This document shows, piece after piece, positions 54,167 to 62,828 of a stretch of 64,000 nt of DNA. The position numbers and the translations under genes were made by a program. The notes beneath the pieces were generated by a model. The model was not told the origin of the DNA and searched no databases. It saw nothing but the letters and a program-made list of their open reading frames with translations. The DNA lies in the NCBI RefSeq assembly GCF_004342605.1, contig NZ_SLZL01000005.1, positions 248,001 through 312,000 on the forward strand, written 5' to 3'. The stretch's first letter is position 1; every line of letters begins with the position of its first letter. The stretch comes from Caulobacter sp. BK020 (GTDB taxonomy: Bacteria > Pseudomonadota > Alphaproteobacteria > Caulobacterales > Caulobacteraceae).

Positions 54167-54945
54167 TCACGGACGCCCGCCGCCGCGATCTCGGCGGTGA
54201 TCCCCAGGGCCACGGAGGACCTGGCCCGCGAAGGCGATCGTCGTCAGATCCTCCAGGAACGGCCCGATGAACTGGACGCCGATCGGCAGGCCTTCCCGGG
54301 TGCGGCCGATCGGGGCGGCGGTGGCCGGCAGGTGCGGCATGCCGGCGATCAGCGGCCAGGCGGTCTGCGGCCGGAAGGGAACTTCGGCGCCATTGACCCG
54401 CAACGTCCGGTTCGCCCCCGGCCAGGGGTTGGACTCAGGGAACGGCGCAAAGGCCGCCGTGGCGTAGCAGGGCGCGATCACCAGGTCGAAGGACCGGAAA
54501 GAACACGTCCCAGACCCGCCGCAGCACCTCCTGGGCGACCAGGCAGTCGTGATAGTCCTTGATCGTCGCCCGGGGCTCCGGCGCGCCGGGGCTCATGCCG
54601 GACCTGTAGGCCCAGGCGAATTTCTCGACCAGCGCCTGGGAGTCGGCCAGGGACGGCAGCAGTTCGCTGTGGCGGGACACCGAGGCCCCGGCCCTCTCCA
54701 GCATCGCGGCCAGGTCGTCGATGGCGGCGACGATCTCGTCATCGACCGCCGCGGTCGGGCGCCAGGTCAGGACGAAGACCCGATAGTCCGCAAGCCGACC
54801 GCGCCGAGGGGCCGGCAAGGCCAGATGGTAGGCGGTGGCGTCGCGTCCTTCCGGCCAGGTCCAGGGCGCTGACGGACCGGGCGCGAACGGCGGCGGCGAA
54901 CTGCGTCGCGCTCGCCGTGGCGAGCGGGGTGTTCGATTGCGGCAT
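54167..54945 (-). pseudogene. Amidase-family pseudogene, frameshifted and internally deleted
   Basis: Three fragments in two frames together resemble the ends of an amidase-signature enzyme: an N-terminal piece (MPQSNTPLATASATQF..., start 54945), a middle C-terminal-half piece (LPAPRRGRLADYRVFV ... DYHDCLVAQEVLRRVWDVFF) and, after a shift near 54495, the tail (FDLVIAPCYAT ... AAPIGRTREGLPIGVQFIG). The whole amidase signature core with the Ser-cisSer-Lys triad is missing, about 230 residues of it. At least two frameshifts plus one deletion mark it as dead. The substrate is unknown. Confidence 0.88.
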
Positions 54946-55791
54946 GGGGTGGGGCCCTTTTCGGTTCAAGGGCTCCGAAAGCTACGCATAAAACGGCGTT
55001 CGCCAAGACTTGAACTCAACTCATTCGGCCCCAAATCCGAAGTGCGGAAGAACGGCCGAACGTCGGTCCCAAATCGCGCCCAAAGCGCGTCGAGAAACTT
55101 CTTCCCATCGCTCACGACGCGTTTCCCCAACAAAAACAACGCCGCAAATCCACTTATCCTCCACCTCTCACGCCGCCGTATGATCAAACCACCTCAAGGC
55201 GATGGGGAGGGCGCTAAGGCCTGCGACCTTCGCGGCCTTGGGGGGCGGTCGAGCGGGCGCGCTCGTCGGCGGCGGTCTCGTCAGGGGCCGCCAAACCTCA
55301 TCCATCTGGTGCCGGCCGGGCCTGGAACACAGATACGGCGTTGGATGAGGGCCGAGGGTGCGACAGGCCTGCGGTGACGCAGGCGTTCCGGGACCGGGCG
55401 ACGCAAGCCCGGCCCGCCCGTCGGGGGCTAAGACTGGCGAGGTCCCAACAGGGCCGATCGCCGGACGCTCCCGGATAACGATCGCGCGGAGCGTCGGTCC
55501 TGGTCGAAACGGTATTTCTACAAAAGCTTCCGGGCCTGGCCCGGCGCTCCGCAGCCCTCCCCGAACTTCAGCGGCCCGCCGCGTGAGGCGGCCAGGCCGT
55601 GTCCCCCGTCGCCACCGAGCGAGAGACCCCGATGCCCAGATCCCGGCCCCGCCGCCTCGCCTCTGCCCGCCAACTTGCCGGAACCGAGTGGACGGCGGAG
55701 CGCCTTGGCCACCTGCGCCGCAAGATCCTCAAGCGGCCGGTCGCCTTCCGCCAGAGTCTCGAGTTCAAGCGAGTGCTCGAAAGCGAGCAGC
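54946..55791. other. Gene-poor stretch with no confident feature
   Basis: About 850 bases between the amidase pseudogene and the kdgK terminator. The first part is unusually AT-rich, the rest GC-rich. I see no tRNA, rRNA, tmRNA or RNase P RNA core motif. A frame at 55632-55868 (MPRSRPRRLASARQLAG...) has coding-like third positions and a basic N-terminus but runs through the kdgK terminator, so I leave it as unproven. Several short hairpins occur at 55330-55470. Confidence 0.4.
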
Positions 55792-55821
55792 AAAAAGCCC
55801 CCGGCCTTTCGACCGGGGGCT
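55792..55821 (-). terminator. Rho-independent terminator of kdgA-kdgK
   Basis: Minus-strand AGCCCCCGG/CCGGGGGCT stem with an 8-base loop is followed by TTTTTG. It lies 37 bases after the kdgK stop codon. Confidence 0.88.
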
Positions 55822-55857
55822 CTCAGCATTCGACCGACGAGGTCGGACTGAAGGGGA

Positions 55858-56964
55858 CTAGCGGATGACCCGCGCGCCCTTGCCCTTCATCACGGCCTCG
55901 ACCTCCGCCTGGCGCACCATCGAGGTGTCGCCCGGCGTGGTCATGGCCAGGGCGCCGTGAGCCGCGCCGTACTCGACGGCGGCCTGGGGGCCCTTGCCTT
56001 CCATGAAGCCGAAGGCCAGGCCCGAGGCGAAGCCGTCACCGCCGCCGACGCGGTCGTAGATCTCGAGGTTCTCGCGCATCATCGAGGCGTAGAACTCGCC
56101 GCCGGCGTAGAGGATCGCCGACCAGTCGTTGACCGAGGCGGTCTTGGCGTTGCGCAGGGTGGTGGCGGCGACCTTGAAGTTCGGGAACGCCTTCACGGCC
56201 GTCTGGATCATCTTCTTGAAGTTGGCCGGATCGATCGCGCTGATGTGCTCGTCCAGGCCCTCGACCTCGAAGCCCAGGCAGGCGGTGAAGTCTTCTTCGT
56301 TGCCGATCATCACGTCGACGTACTGGGCGATGTGGCGGTTGACCTTCTGGGCGCCTTCCTTGCCGCCCTGCGACTTCCACAAGCTAGCGCGGTAGTTCAG
56401 GTCGTAGGAGATCACCGTGCCGTACTTGCGCGCCACTTCGACCGCCTCGATCACGGCTTCGGCGGTGTTGCTGGCCAGGGCCGCGAAGATCCCGCCGGTG
56501 TGGAACCAGCGCACGCCTTCCTCGCCAAACAGCTTTTCCCAGTTCACTTCACCGGGGCGGATCTGCGAGGCGGCCGAGTGACCACGGTCACTACAGCCGA
56601 GTGCGGGACGCACGCCGAAGCCCTTTTCGGTGAAGTTCAGGCCGACGCGAGTGTTGCGGCCCAGGCCGTCGAAGTCGCGCCAGATGACGTGGGAGGTGTC
56701 GACGCCGCCCTGCATCATCAGATCCTCGACCAGCCAGCCCAGGTCGTTCACCGGCAGGGCGGTGACCGCGGTCGAGCGCTTGCCCCAGCACTTCTTGAAG
56801 GCGCGGGCGACGTTGTACTCGCCGCCGCCTTCCCAGACGTTGAACTGGCGGGCGTTGCGAACCCGGCCGAAGCCGGGGTCGAAGCGCAGCATCACTTCCC
56901 CGAAGGACGCGCAGTCCCACTTGGTTTCCGAAGCCGGGCGGATGTTGAGGATGTTGTCGGTCAT
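55858..56964 (-). CDS. kdgK: 2-keto-3-deoxygluconate kinase (PfkB family)
   Basis: 368 residues. PfkB features include FGEVMLRFDPGFGRVRNARQFNVWEGGGEYNVA at the N-terminus and the ATP/anion-hole motif DRVGGGDGFASGLA with the catalytic Asp. It phosphorylates KDG to KDPG. Downstream of kdgA by 9 bases. It has a somewhat longer N-terminus and an internal insertion compared with short KdgKs, as often in Caulobacterales. Confidence 0.9.
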   Translation of the reverse strand: MTDNILNIRPASETKWDCASFGEVMLRFDPGFGRVRNARQFNVWEGGGEYNVARAFKKCWGKRSTAVTALPVNDLGWLVEDLMMQGGVDTSHVIWRDFDGLGRNTRVGLNFTEKGFGVRPALGCSDRGHSAASQIRPGEVNWEKLFGEEGVRWFHTGGIFAALASNTAEAVIEAVEVARKYGTVISYDLNYRASLWKSQGGKEGAQKVNRHIAQYVDVMIGNEEDFTACLGFEVEGLDEHISAIDPANFKKMIQTAVKAFPNFKVAATTLRNAKTASVNDWSAILYAGGEFYASMMRENLEIYDRVGGGDGFASGLAFGFMEGKGPQAAVEYGAAHGALAMTTPGDTSMVRQAEVEAVMKGKGARVIR

Positions 56965-56973
56965 TGGTGTCTC

Positions 56974-57648
56974 TTAGGCCTTCCCACGAACCTTCTTGAT
57001 CAGGTCTACCGTCTCGCGGACCTTCCGGGAGATGCCCGCATAGTCCTTGGCGTCCAGCAGCTCCGGCGTGATCAGCTTGGAGCCCATGCCGGCCGCGACG
57101 ATGCCCGCGCCGAACCACTTCTTGACCGAGGCCTCGTCCGGATCGACGCCGCCCGTCGGCATGATCCGGGTCCAGGGCATCGGGCCCAGCACCGCCTTGA
57201 CGAAGTCCGGGCCGCCGACCGACGAGCCGGGGAACACCTTGACGATCTCGCAGCCCAGTTCCTCGGCGTAGGAGATTTCCGAGGCCGAACCGCAGCCCGG
57301 CGAATACGGGATCTTGCGACGGTTGCAGACCTTGGCGACATCGGCGTTGAGGATCGGACCGACCACGAACTTGGCGCCGTTGGCGATGTAGATGCCGGCG
57401 GTCGGGGCGTCGACGATCGAGCCCACGCCCATGATCACGCGCGGGTCGGCCTGGTCGAAGTAGCGGGTGACTTCGTAGAAGACGTGGCTGGCGAAGTCGC
57501 CGCGGTTGGTGAACTCGATGCAGGGCGCGCCGCCGTCGGCGCAGGCCTGGATCACGTTCTTACAGACCTCGACGTCCGGGTGATAGAAAACGGGGATGAC
57601 GCCCTGGTCCATCAGCGCCGTCAGAACGGCCATGCGGTCTTTCACCAT
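56974..57648 (-). CDS. kdgA: 2-keto-3-deoxy-6-phosphogluconate aldolase
   Basis: 224 residues from ATG 57648 (GGAG 9 bases upstream). The KDPG aldolase family shows in GVIPVFYHPDVEV, the IMGVGSIVDAPTAGIYIANGAKFVVGPI segment with the Schiff-base Lys, and KVFPGSSVGGPDFVKAVLGPMPWTRIMPTGGV. It cleaves KDPG to pyruvate and glyceraldehyde-3-phosphate. It is first of the kdgA-kdgK operon and has a long leader. Confidence 0.93.
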   Translation of the reverse strand: MVKDRMAVLTALMDQGVIPVFYHPDVEVCKNVIQACADGGAPCIEFTNRGDFASHVFYEVTRYFDQADPRVIMGVGSIVDAPTAGIYIANGAKFVVGPILNADVAKVCNRRKIPYSPGCGSASEISYAEELGCEIVKVFPGSSVGGPDFVKAVLGPMPWTRIMPTGGVDPDEASVKKWFGAGIVAAGMGSKLITPELLDAKDYAGISRKVRETVDLIKKVRGKA

Positions 57649-57886
57649 CAGTACTGCTCCTCAAAGGATCGATCTTGCGTGCGGCCCGGCTGGCGGGCCT
57701 CGGCGTGGAAGATTTCGCCGCGTTCGGCGCTGGGCGACCGTTTAGACCGCGTCGCGGGCGGACGCCACACCGGAGGGCTCCCCCAACGTCAATTCGTCTC
57801 CTGCCTGCTCGCCTGTCCGTCGTCCTTCGTTTCCGTCCGCGCGCGCCCGGCGATTTCCCGATCGTTCGCGGCGCGGTCGAGCTCTC

Positions 57887-57920
57887 AAAATAAAGGGCGC
57901 CGGACCGGGGCCCGACGCCC
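57887..57920 (-). terminator. Possible terminator or attenuator in the kdgA leader
   Basis: On the minus strand GGGCGTC/GGCGCCC (one wobble) with a GC-rich loop is followed by TTTATTTT. It may end ppc transcripts, or attenuate a transcript starting near the operator at 58026. Within the 479-base gap between ppc and kdgA, no gene was found. Confidence 0.5.
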
Positions 57921-58025
57921 GAAAGTTTTGCGCAGGAGCGAACTCAAAAAAGAGCCGCGGACGCCCCGGACCGGGTAGGCCGGCCCAAAACGTCAGGTGA
58001 AACCGGGGCAGACTGGCCAGGCCAC

Positions 58026-58043
58026 TTTGCCACCGGTGTCATT
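58026..58043. promoter_or_regulatory. Putative LacI-type operator upstream of kdgA
   Basis: TTTGCCACCGGTGTCATT reads AATGACACCGGTGGCAAA on the minus strand. The first 12 bases equal the 47675-47686 element before the FAH gene. It lies 380 bases before kdgA and 85 bases after ppc. A weaker relative (TTGACGCCGGTGATGAAA) is at about 58101-58118. Confidence 0.5.
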
Positions 58044-58127
58044 CAGGAATCTACTCCGAAGCGACGCCTTGCGCAAGCGGCGTCAAAACGCTGTTTTCAT
58101 TTTGACGCCGGTGATGAAATTGAGCCC

Positions 58128-60845
58128 TCACCCCGTGTTGCGCAGTCCCGCCGCGATGCCGGCCACGGTCAGCTGGATGGCCAGCCGCACGTTCTCGTCC
58201 TGGTCGCCGGACCGGCGGCGGGCCAACAGTTCGAGCTGCAGGTGGTTCAGCGGATCGACCGACAGCCCGGCCAGGGCCACCGACTCCGCCAGCTCCGACT
58301 GGTTGTCCAGCAGGGCCGAGCCGCCACGGATCGCCAGGGCGATCTGGCGTGCGCTGTCGTGCTCGCGCTGGATCGTGTCGAAGATCCGCTGTGCGTCGGC
58401 CTTGTTCGGCGACAGGTCCCGGTACCGGGCGGCGATGCCCATGTGGCTCTGGGCCAGGGCCAGCTCCATGTTCGACAGCAGCGAGGCGAAGAAGTCGAAG
58501 CCGCCGGCCAGGTCCTGCAGCTGGCCGGTCGACAGCCCTGCCCGCTCGACCCCGGAGGCGAAGCCGTACCAGCCGGGCAGCATGAAGCGGGCCTGCGACC
58601 AGCTGAACACCCAGGGGATGGCCCGCAGGTCCTCGATCTTGCGACTGGCGGTGCGGCTGGCCGGGCGGCTGCCGATGTTCAGCCCGACGATCTCGCCGAT
58701 CGGCGTGGCCGACCAGAAGAAGTCCTCGAAGGCCGGGTCGTCGTACACCAGGGCCCGGAAGCCGTGGAACGAGGCCTGCGCCAAGTCGGTCATGGCGGCC
58801 TCGACCTTGGGGTCGGGGCGATGAGCCTCGCGCTCGCTGGCCATCAGCACCGCGGCGGCCAGGCCGTCGAGGTTGCGGCGGGCGGTGGGCTGGTCGCCGA
58901 ACCGGCGGGCGATCATCTCGCCCTGCTCGGTCATGCGGATGCGGCCCTGGACGGTGCCGGCCGGCTGGGCCAGCACGGCCTCGGCGGCCGGTCCCCCGCC
59001 CCGCCCGACACTGCCGCCCCGGCCGTGGAACAGCTGCAGGCCCACGCCCATCCGCTCGGCCTCGAACGCCAGGGCCGAGGCGCCGCGGGCCACGCCCCGG
59101 CGGCTGGCCACGTAGCCACCGTCCTTGTTGCTGTCGGAATAGCCGAGCATGATCTCCTGCACCGGCCGGTCGCCCAGGATGGTGCGGCTGAGCGGCAGCT
59201 CCAGCCACTGGCGCAGCACGCGGGGGCCGTTCTCCAGGTCGCCGATGGTCTCGAACAGCGGGCTGATCTTGACCGAGGCGCGCGGCGCCGCCCCGCCCCA
59301 GACCAGGCCGACCTGCTTGAGCAGGACCAGGGGCTCCAGGATGTCCGACAGGGTCGCCGACTTGGAAATCACATAGGCGCCAATACAGCCGTGGCCATAG
59401 TCGCGGACCATCTGGGCGGCGGCCTCCATGGTCGCCAGCTCCTTGGTCGTCTCCTCGCCATAGGCGGTGAACGGCGAGACCAGGGGCCGCTGGTGCGACA
59501 GCTCGCCGATCAGCAGCCTGGACCGGGCCTCCTCGTCGAGGTCCAGATACTTCACACCGGTGCCGGCCCGCTGGAACAGCTCGTGCAGCGTCCGCTCGTG
59601 AACGTCGGCGTTCTGGCGCAGGTCCAGGCTCATCAGGTGGAAGCCGCAGGCCTGGGCCACCTCGACCAGGGTGCGCAGGGCCGAGCCCACCAGACGTTCG
59701 CCGCCGTTGCGCTCCAGGCTGTCGATGACGATCTTCAGGTCGGCGACGAAGGCGTCCGGATGGCCGTAGGGCTCTACGTCAGTGCGGGCGGTGGCGAAGG
59801 CCACCCACTGGTTGGTCAGCTTCTGGGACACCGCCGAGAGACGGTCGAAAATCAGCTCCAGCGCCAGGCGATAGGGCTCGTCCAGGCGGTGGACCGACGG
59901 GTCCCGGGTCTGGGCGGCCAGGGCCAGCAGTTCCTCCGACACCGGCGTGTAGGCGGTGGAGACCGCCAGGTTGGACCACAGCTTGCGGACCTCGCCGGCG
60001 TACCAATCCAGGATCACTCGGGCCTGCGAGGCGAAGGCCAGCTTCAGGGTCTCGCCGTTGACGCCGGGGTGGCCGTCGCGGTCGCCGCCCAGCCACGAGC
60101 CCATCTTCAGCAGCGGCGCCATCTGGCCGTGCTGACCGATCTGCTGGGACCAGTCGGCATAGAGGTCGATGACCGCCGGCAGAATCGAGGTGCGGACGAT
60201 CGACAGGGCGTTGCGGATCTCGTCCTTCACGGTGATCCGCTCTGGGCGATAGAGCCGGGTGCGCCACATCAGGGCGATCTCGCGGAACAGGCGCTCGCGG
60301 ATATCGGCGTCCAGGTCCGGCGGCAGGTGATGTCGGCGCAGGGCCATCAGCCGCGAGATCTCGGTCTCGCGGTCGACCATGCTGCGGCGGCGCACCTCGG
60401 TCGGGTGAGCGGTCAGCACCGGCACCACGTTCATGGCGGCGAAGGCCTTGGTCAGCTCGGCCGGGGACTTGCCCTCGGCCACCAGCGCCTTGACGGCATC
60501 GACCAGGGTGCGGGGCCGCTGGTCGCCGGGCTTGGCGTCGCCCTCGGCGTGGCGGCGGCGACCGGCGACATCCTCGCCGATATTGGCCAGCATCGAGTGG
60601 CTGGCCAGGGCCCGGGCCAGGAAGATGGCCTGGTCGCTGGAGAGGTCGGCGAACAGGTGATCCAGGCGCGGGGCCTCGCCGTCCAGCGTCTCCTGCGAGG
60701 CGGCGCTGCGAGCCGTGGCCACCAGCTTGGCGGCGTCCTCGCCGTCCAGGTAGGCGATGGCCTCGTTCAGCAGGTCGCTGAGCAGGTTGGCGTTCTGTCG
60801 CACGTGGCGGCTGGTGGGGCGATCACCGTCGAGGGACAGGGGCAT
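58128..60845 (-). CDS. ppc: Phosphoenolpyruvate carboxylase
   Basis: 905 residues, full length. The catalytic-His block VVPVLTAHPTEVRRRS near residue 150 and the second signature MLGYSDSNKDGGYVASR with its Lys are intact, and the protein ends in the invariant RNTG. It carboxylates PEP to oxaloacetate, replacing TCA-cycle carbon drawn off when sugars feed pyruvate. Its place among uronate genes fits an anaplerotic role. It starts 195 bases downstream of kduD's stop. Confidence 0.96.
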   Translation of the reverse strand: MPLSLDGDRPTSRHVRQNANLLSDLLNEAIAYLDGEDAAKLVATARSAASQETLDGEAPRLDHLFADLSSDQAIFLARALASHSMLANIGEDVAGRRRHAEGDAKPGDQRPRTLVDAVKALVAEGKSPAELTKAFAAMNVVPVLTAHPTEVRRRSMVDRETEISRLMALRRHHLPPDLDADIRERLFREIALMWRTRLYRPERITVKDEIRNALSIVRTSILPAVIDLYADWSQQIGQHGQMAPLLKMGSWLGGDRDGHPGVNGETLKLAFASQARVILDWYAGEVRKLWSNLAVSTAYTPVSEELLALAAQTRDPSVHRLDEPYRLALELIFDRLSAVSQKLTNQWVAFATARTDVEPYGHPDAFVADLKIVIDSLERNGGERLVGSALRTLVEVAQACGFHLMSLDLRQNADVHERTLHELFQRAGTGVKYLDLDEEARSRLLIGELSHQRPLVSPFTAYGEETTKELATMEAAAQMVRDYGHGCIGAYVISKSATLSDILEPLVLLKQVGLVWGGAAPRASVKISPLFETIGDLENGPRVLRQWLELPLSRTILGDRPVQEIMLGYSDSNKDGGYVASRRGVARGASALAFEAERMGVGLQLFHGRGGSVGRGGGPAAEAVLAQPAGTVQGRIRMTEQGEMIARRFGDQPTARRNLDGLAAAVLMASEREAHRPDPKVEAAMTDLAQASFHGFRALVYDDPAFEDFFWSATPIGEIVGLNIGSRPASRTASRKIEDLRAIPWVFSWSQARFMLPGWYGFASGVERAGLSTGQLQDLAGGFDFFASLLSNMELALAQSHMGIAARYRDLSPNKADAQRIFDTIQREHDSARQIALAIRGGSALLDNQSELAESVALAGLSVDPLNHLQLELLARRRSGDQDENVRLAIQLTVAGIAAGLRNTG

Positions 60846-61040
60846 GCGCGAAGCTCCGCGACCGCCGCGGAGTCGCGGCGGTTCATCAGGAAGGAAACGT
60901 ACGAAGCGCCGGCCGGCCCCGAACTCCCGTTTGAAGCCCTTGCTGACGCAGCGGCGCCCTTACCGCGCTTTGCCGACCGCGAAAAGGCGGCCGGCGCAAT
61001 GGTTACGGTACCAAATTTGCTATTGCGCAGATTTCTGCCT

Positions 61041-61811
61041 CTAGCGCGCCAGCCAGCCCCCATCGACGGGCAAGGTAATGCCCTGGACGTAGTCGGCGGC
61101 CTGGGAGGCCAGGAACACGGCGGCCCCGCCCAGGTCGCCCGGCTGGCCCCAGCGGCCGGCCGGGATGCGGGCCAGGATCGAGGCGTTGCGGTCGGCGTCG
61201 TTGCGCAGGGCCTCGGTATTGTTGGTGTCGAAATAGCCGGGCGCGATGGCGTTGACGTTGATGCCCTTGGACGCCCACTCGTTGGCCAGGATCTTGGTCA
61301 GGCCCGCCAGACCGCTCTTGCTGGCCGTGTAGGACGGCACGCGGATGCCGCCCTGGAACGACAGCAGGCTGGCGATGTTGATGATCTTGCCGATGCTGGC
61401 GGCGTCGCCGCCTTGCTTGAGGACCTGCCTGGCGAAGGCCTGGGTCAGGAAGAACACGACCTTCAGGTTGGTGTCCATCACCGCGTCCCAGTCGGCCTCG
61501 GAGAATTCGATGCTGTCGGCGCGGCGGATGATGCCGGCGTTGTTGACCAGGATATCGACCTTGCCGAAGGCGGCGACGGTCTCGTCGACGACGCGCTGCA
61601 CCGGCTCGATCGAACCGAAGTCGGCCTTGATCGACAGGAACTTGCGGCCCGTGGCTTCCACAAGGCCCTGCGTCTCGGTCGGAGCGCTGCGGCCGGCGGC
61701 GGCGATGTCCGCGCCCGCTTCGGCCAAGGCGACGGCCACGGCCTGGCCAAGGCCGGTATTGGCGCCGGTGACGAGGGCGACCTTGCCTTCGAGGCTGAAC
61801 GGATTGGCCAT
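61041..61811 (-). CDS. kduD: 2-dehydro-3-deoxy-D-gluconate 5-dehydrogenase
   Basis: 256 residues of the SDR family: LVTGANTGLGQAVAVALAEAGADI cofactor site, NNAG, and catalytic YTASK (near residue 160). The NAD-type acidic position and the terminal VDGGWLAR match KduD. It reduces 5-keto-4-deoxyuronate-derived DKI (2,5-diketo-3-deoxygluconate) to KDG. It follows kduI by 153 bases, which contain a short imperfect inverted repeat. Confidence 0.9.
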   Translation of the reverse strand: MANPFSLEGKVALVTGANTGLGQAVAVALAEAGADIAAAGRSAPTETQGLVEATGRKFLSIKADFGSIEPVQRVVDETVAAFGKVDILVNNAGIIRRADSIEFSEADWDAVMDTNLKVVFFLTQAFARQVLKQGGDAASIGKIINIASLLSFQGGIRVPSYTASKSGLAGLTKILANEWASKGINVNAIAPGYFDTNNTEALRNDADRNASILARIPAGRWGQPGDLGGAAVFLASQAADYVQGITLPVDGGWLAR

Positions 61812-61964
61812 GGTGCGTGCTTCCTGATCCTGAATCTTGTCACCCCGGACGGCCTCAAAGGCCGATTTTGGACCGCCACGAACGCATGGGCTCGCGGCGG
61901 TCCCTGTTCGTCACTTCGCTGCGGCCGGGGTGACGGCCACAAGGAAGCCGGGCGGTCCCCGCCC

Positions 61965-62810
61965 CTATTTCAGCTGGCAGATGTCCAGCACGTTCATGTC
62001 GGTATAGTCGAGGTTCTCCCCGCCCATCGCCCAGATGAAGGTGTAGTTGGCGGTGCCGGAGCCCATGTGGATCGACCACGGCGGGCTCATCACGGCCTCT
62101 TCGTTGGCGATCACGATGTGACGCATCTCGTCCGGCTCGCCCATGTAGTGGAAGACCCGGTCGTTCTCGCCAAGGCCGAAGTAGAAATAGGCTTCCGAGC
62201 GACGGTCGTGCAGGTGGGGCGGCATGGTGTTCCAGACGCTGCCCGGCTTGAGCACGGTCATGCCCAGCAGCAGCTGGGCCGACTTGCAGGTGGTCGGCAC
62301 GATGTACTGATAAATCGTGCGCTCATTGGAGGTTTCCAGCGCGCCTTTTTCCAGCGGGATGGCGTCGGCGAAGGCCAGCTTCTTGGTCTCGAACGCCGCG
62401 TGGGCCGGCAGGCTGACCAGATAGAAACGGGCAGGCTTCGACGCATCGGCGCTTTCAAAGACGACCTCCTTGGCGCCCATGGTGACATACAGGCCATCAC
62501 GCGGAACGATGTCGTAGACGACGCCGTCGACGGTGATCTTCCCGGTGCTGTCGCCGACATTGACCACGCCCAGTTCGCGACGTTCCAGGAACGGGTGGCC
62601 GGCGGCGGAGGCGGGCTCGGTCTGGTCGGGCAGCTTGACGGCCGAGGTCGCCACCACGCCGCCGACGACGAAACGTTCGGCATGATTGTAGGTCAGGACG
62701 ATCTGCCCGTCCTGGAACAGGCCGTCCATCAGGTAGCGATCGCGCAGGTCGTCATTGCTGACCGCGAACATCATGTCCGGGTGGGTGGCGTGGTAGGTCT
62801 TGGCGAACAT
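61965..62810 (-). CDS. kduI: 5-keto-4-deoxyuronate isomerase
   Basis: 281 residues. The double-cupin KduI pattern is visible: [25 protein letters not shown] at the start and the metal site [18 protein letters not shown] with His/His/Glu ligands. It converts 5-keto-4-deoxyuronate, the product of pectin unsaturated-oligomer cleavage, to DKI. It starts 18 bases after the uxaC stop, so these three are one operon. Confidence 0.93.
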   Translation of the reverse strand: MFAKTYHATHPDMMFAVSNDDLRDRYLMDGLFQDGQIVLTYNHAERFVVGGVVATSAVKLPDQTEPASAAGHPFLERRELGVVNVGDSTGKITVDGVVYDIVPRDGLYVTMGAKEVVFESADASKPARFYLVSLPAHAAFETKKLAFADAIPLEKGALETSNERTIYQYIVPTTCKSAQLLLGMTVLKPGSVWNTMPPHLHDRRSEAYFYFGLGENDRVFHYMGEPDEMRHIVIANEEAVMSPPWSIHMGSGTANYTFIWAMGGENLDYTDMNVLDICQLK

Positions 62811-62828
62811 CAGGAGACTCCGGAAAAT

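Noticed and set aside
55632..55868. 78-codon plus-strand frame before kdgK
   Set aside because: It runs through the kdgK terminator and over the kdgK stop and has no clear family; left only as a note in the gene-poor stretch.
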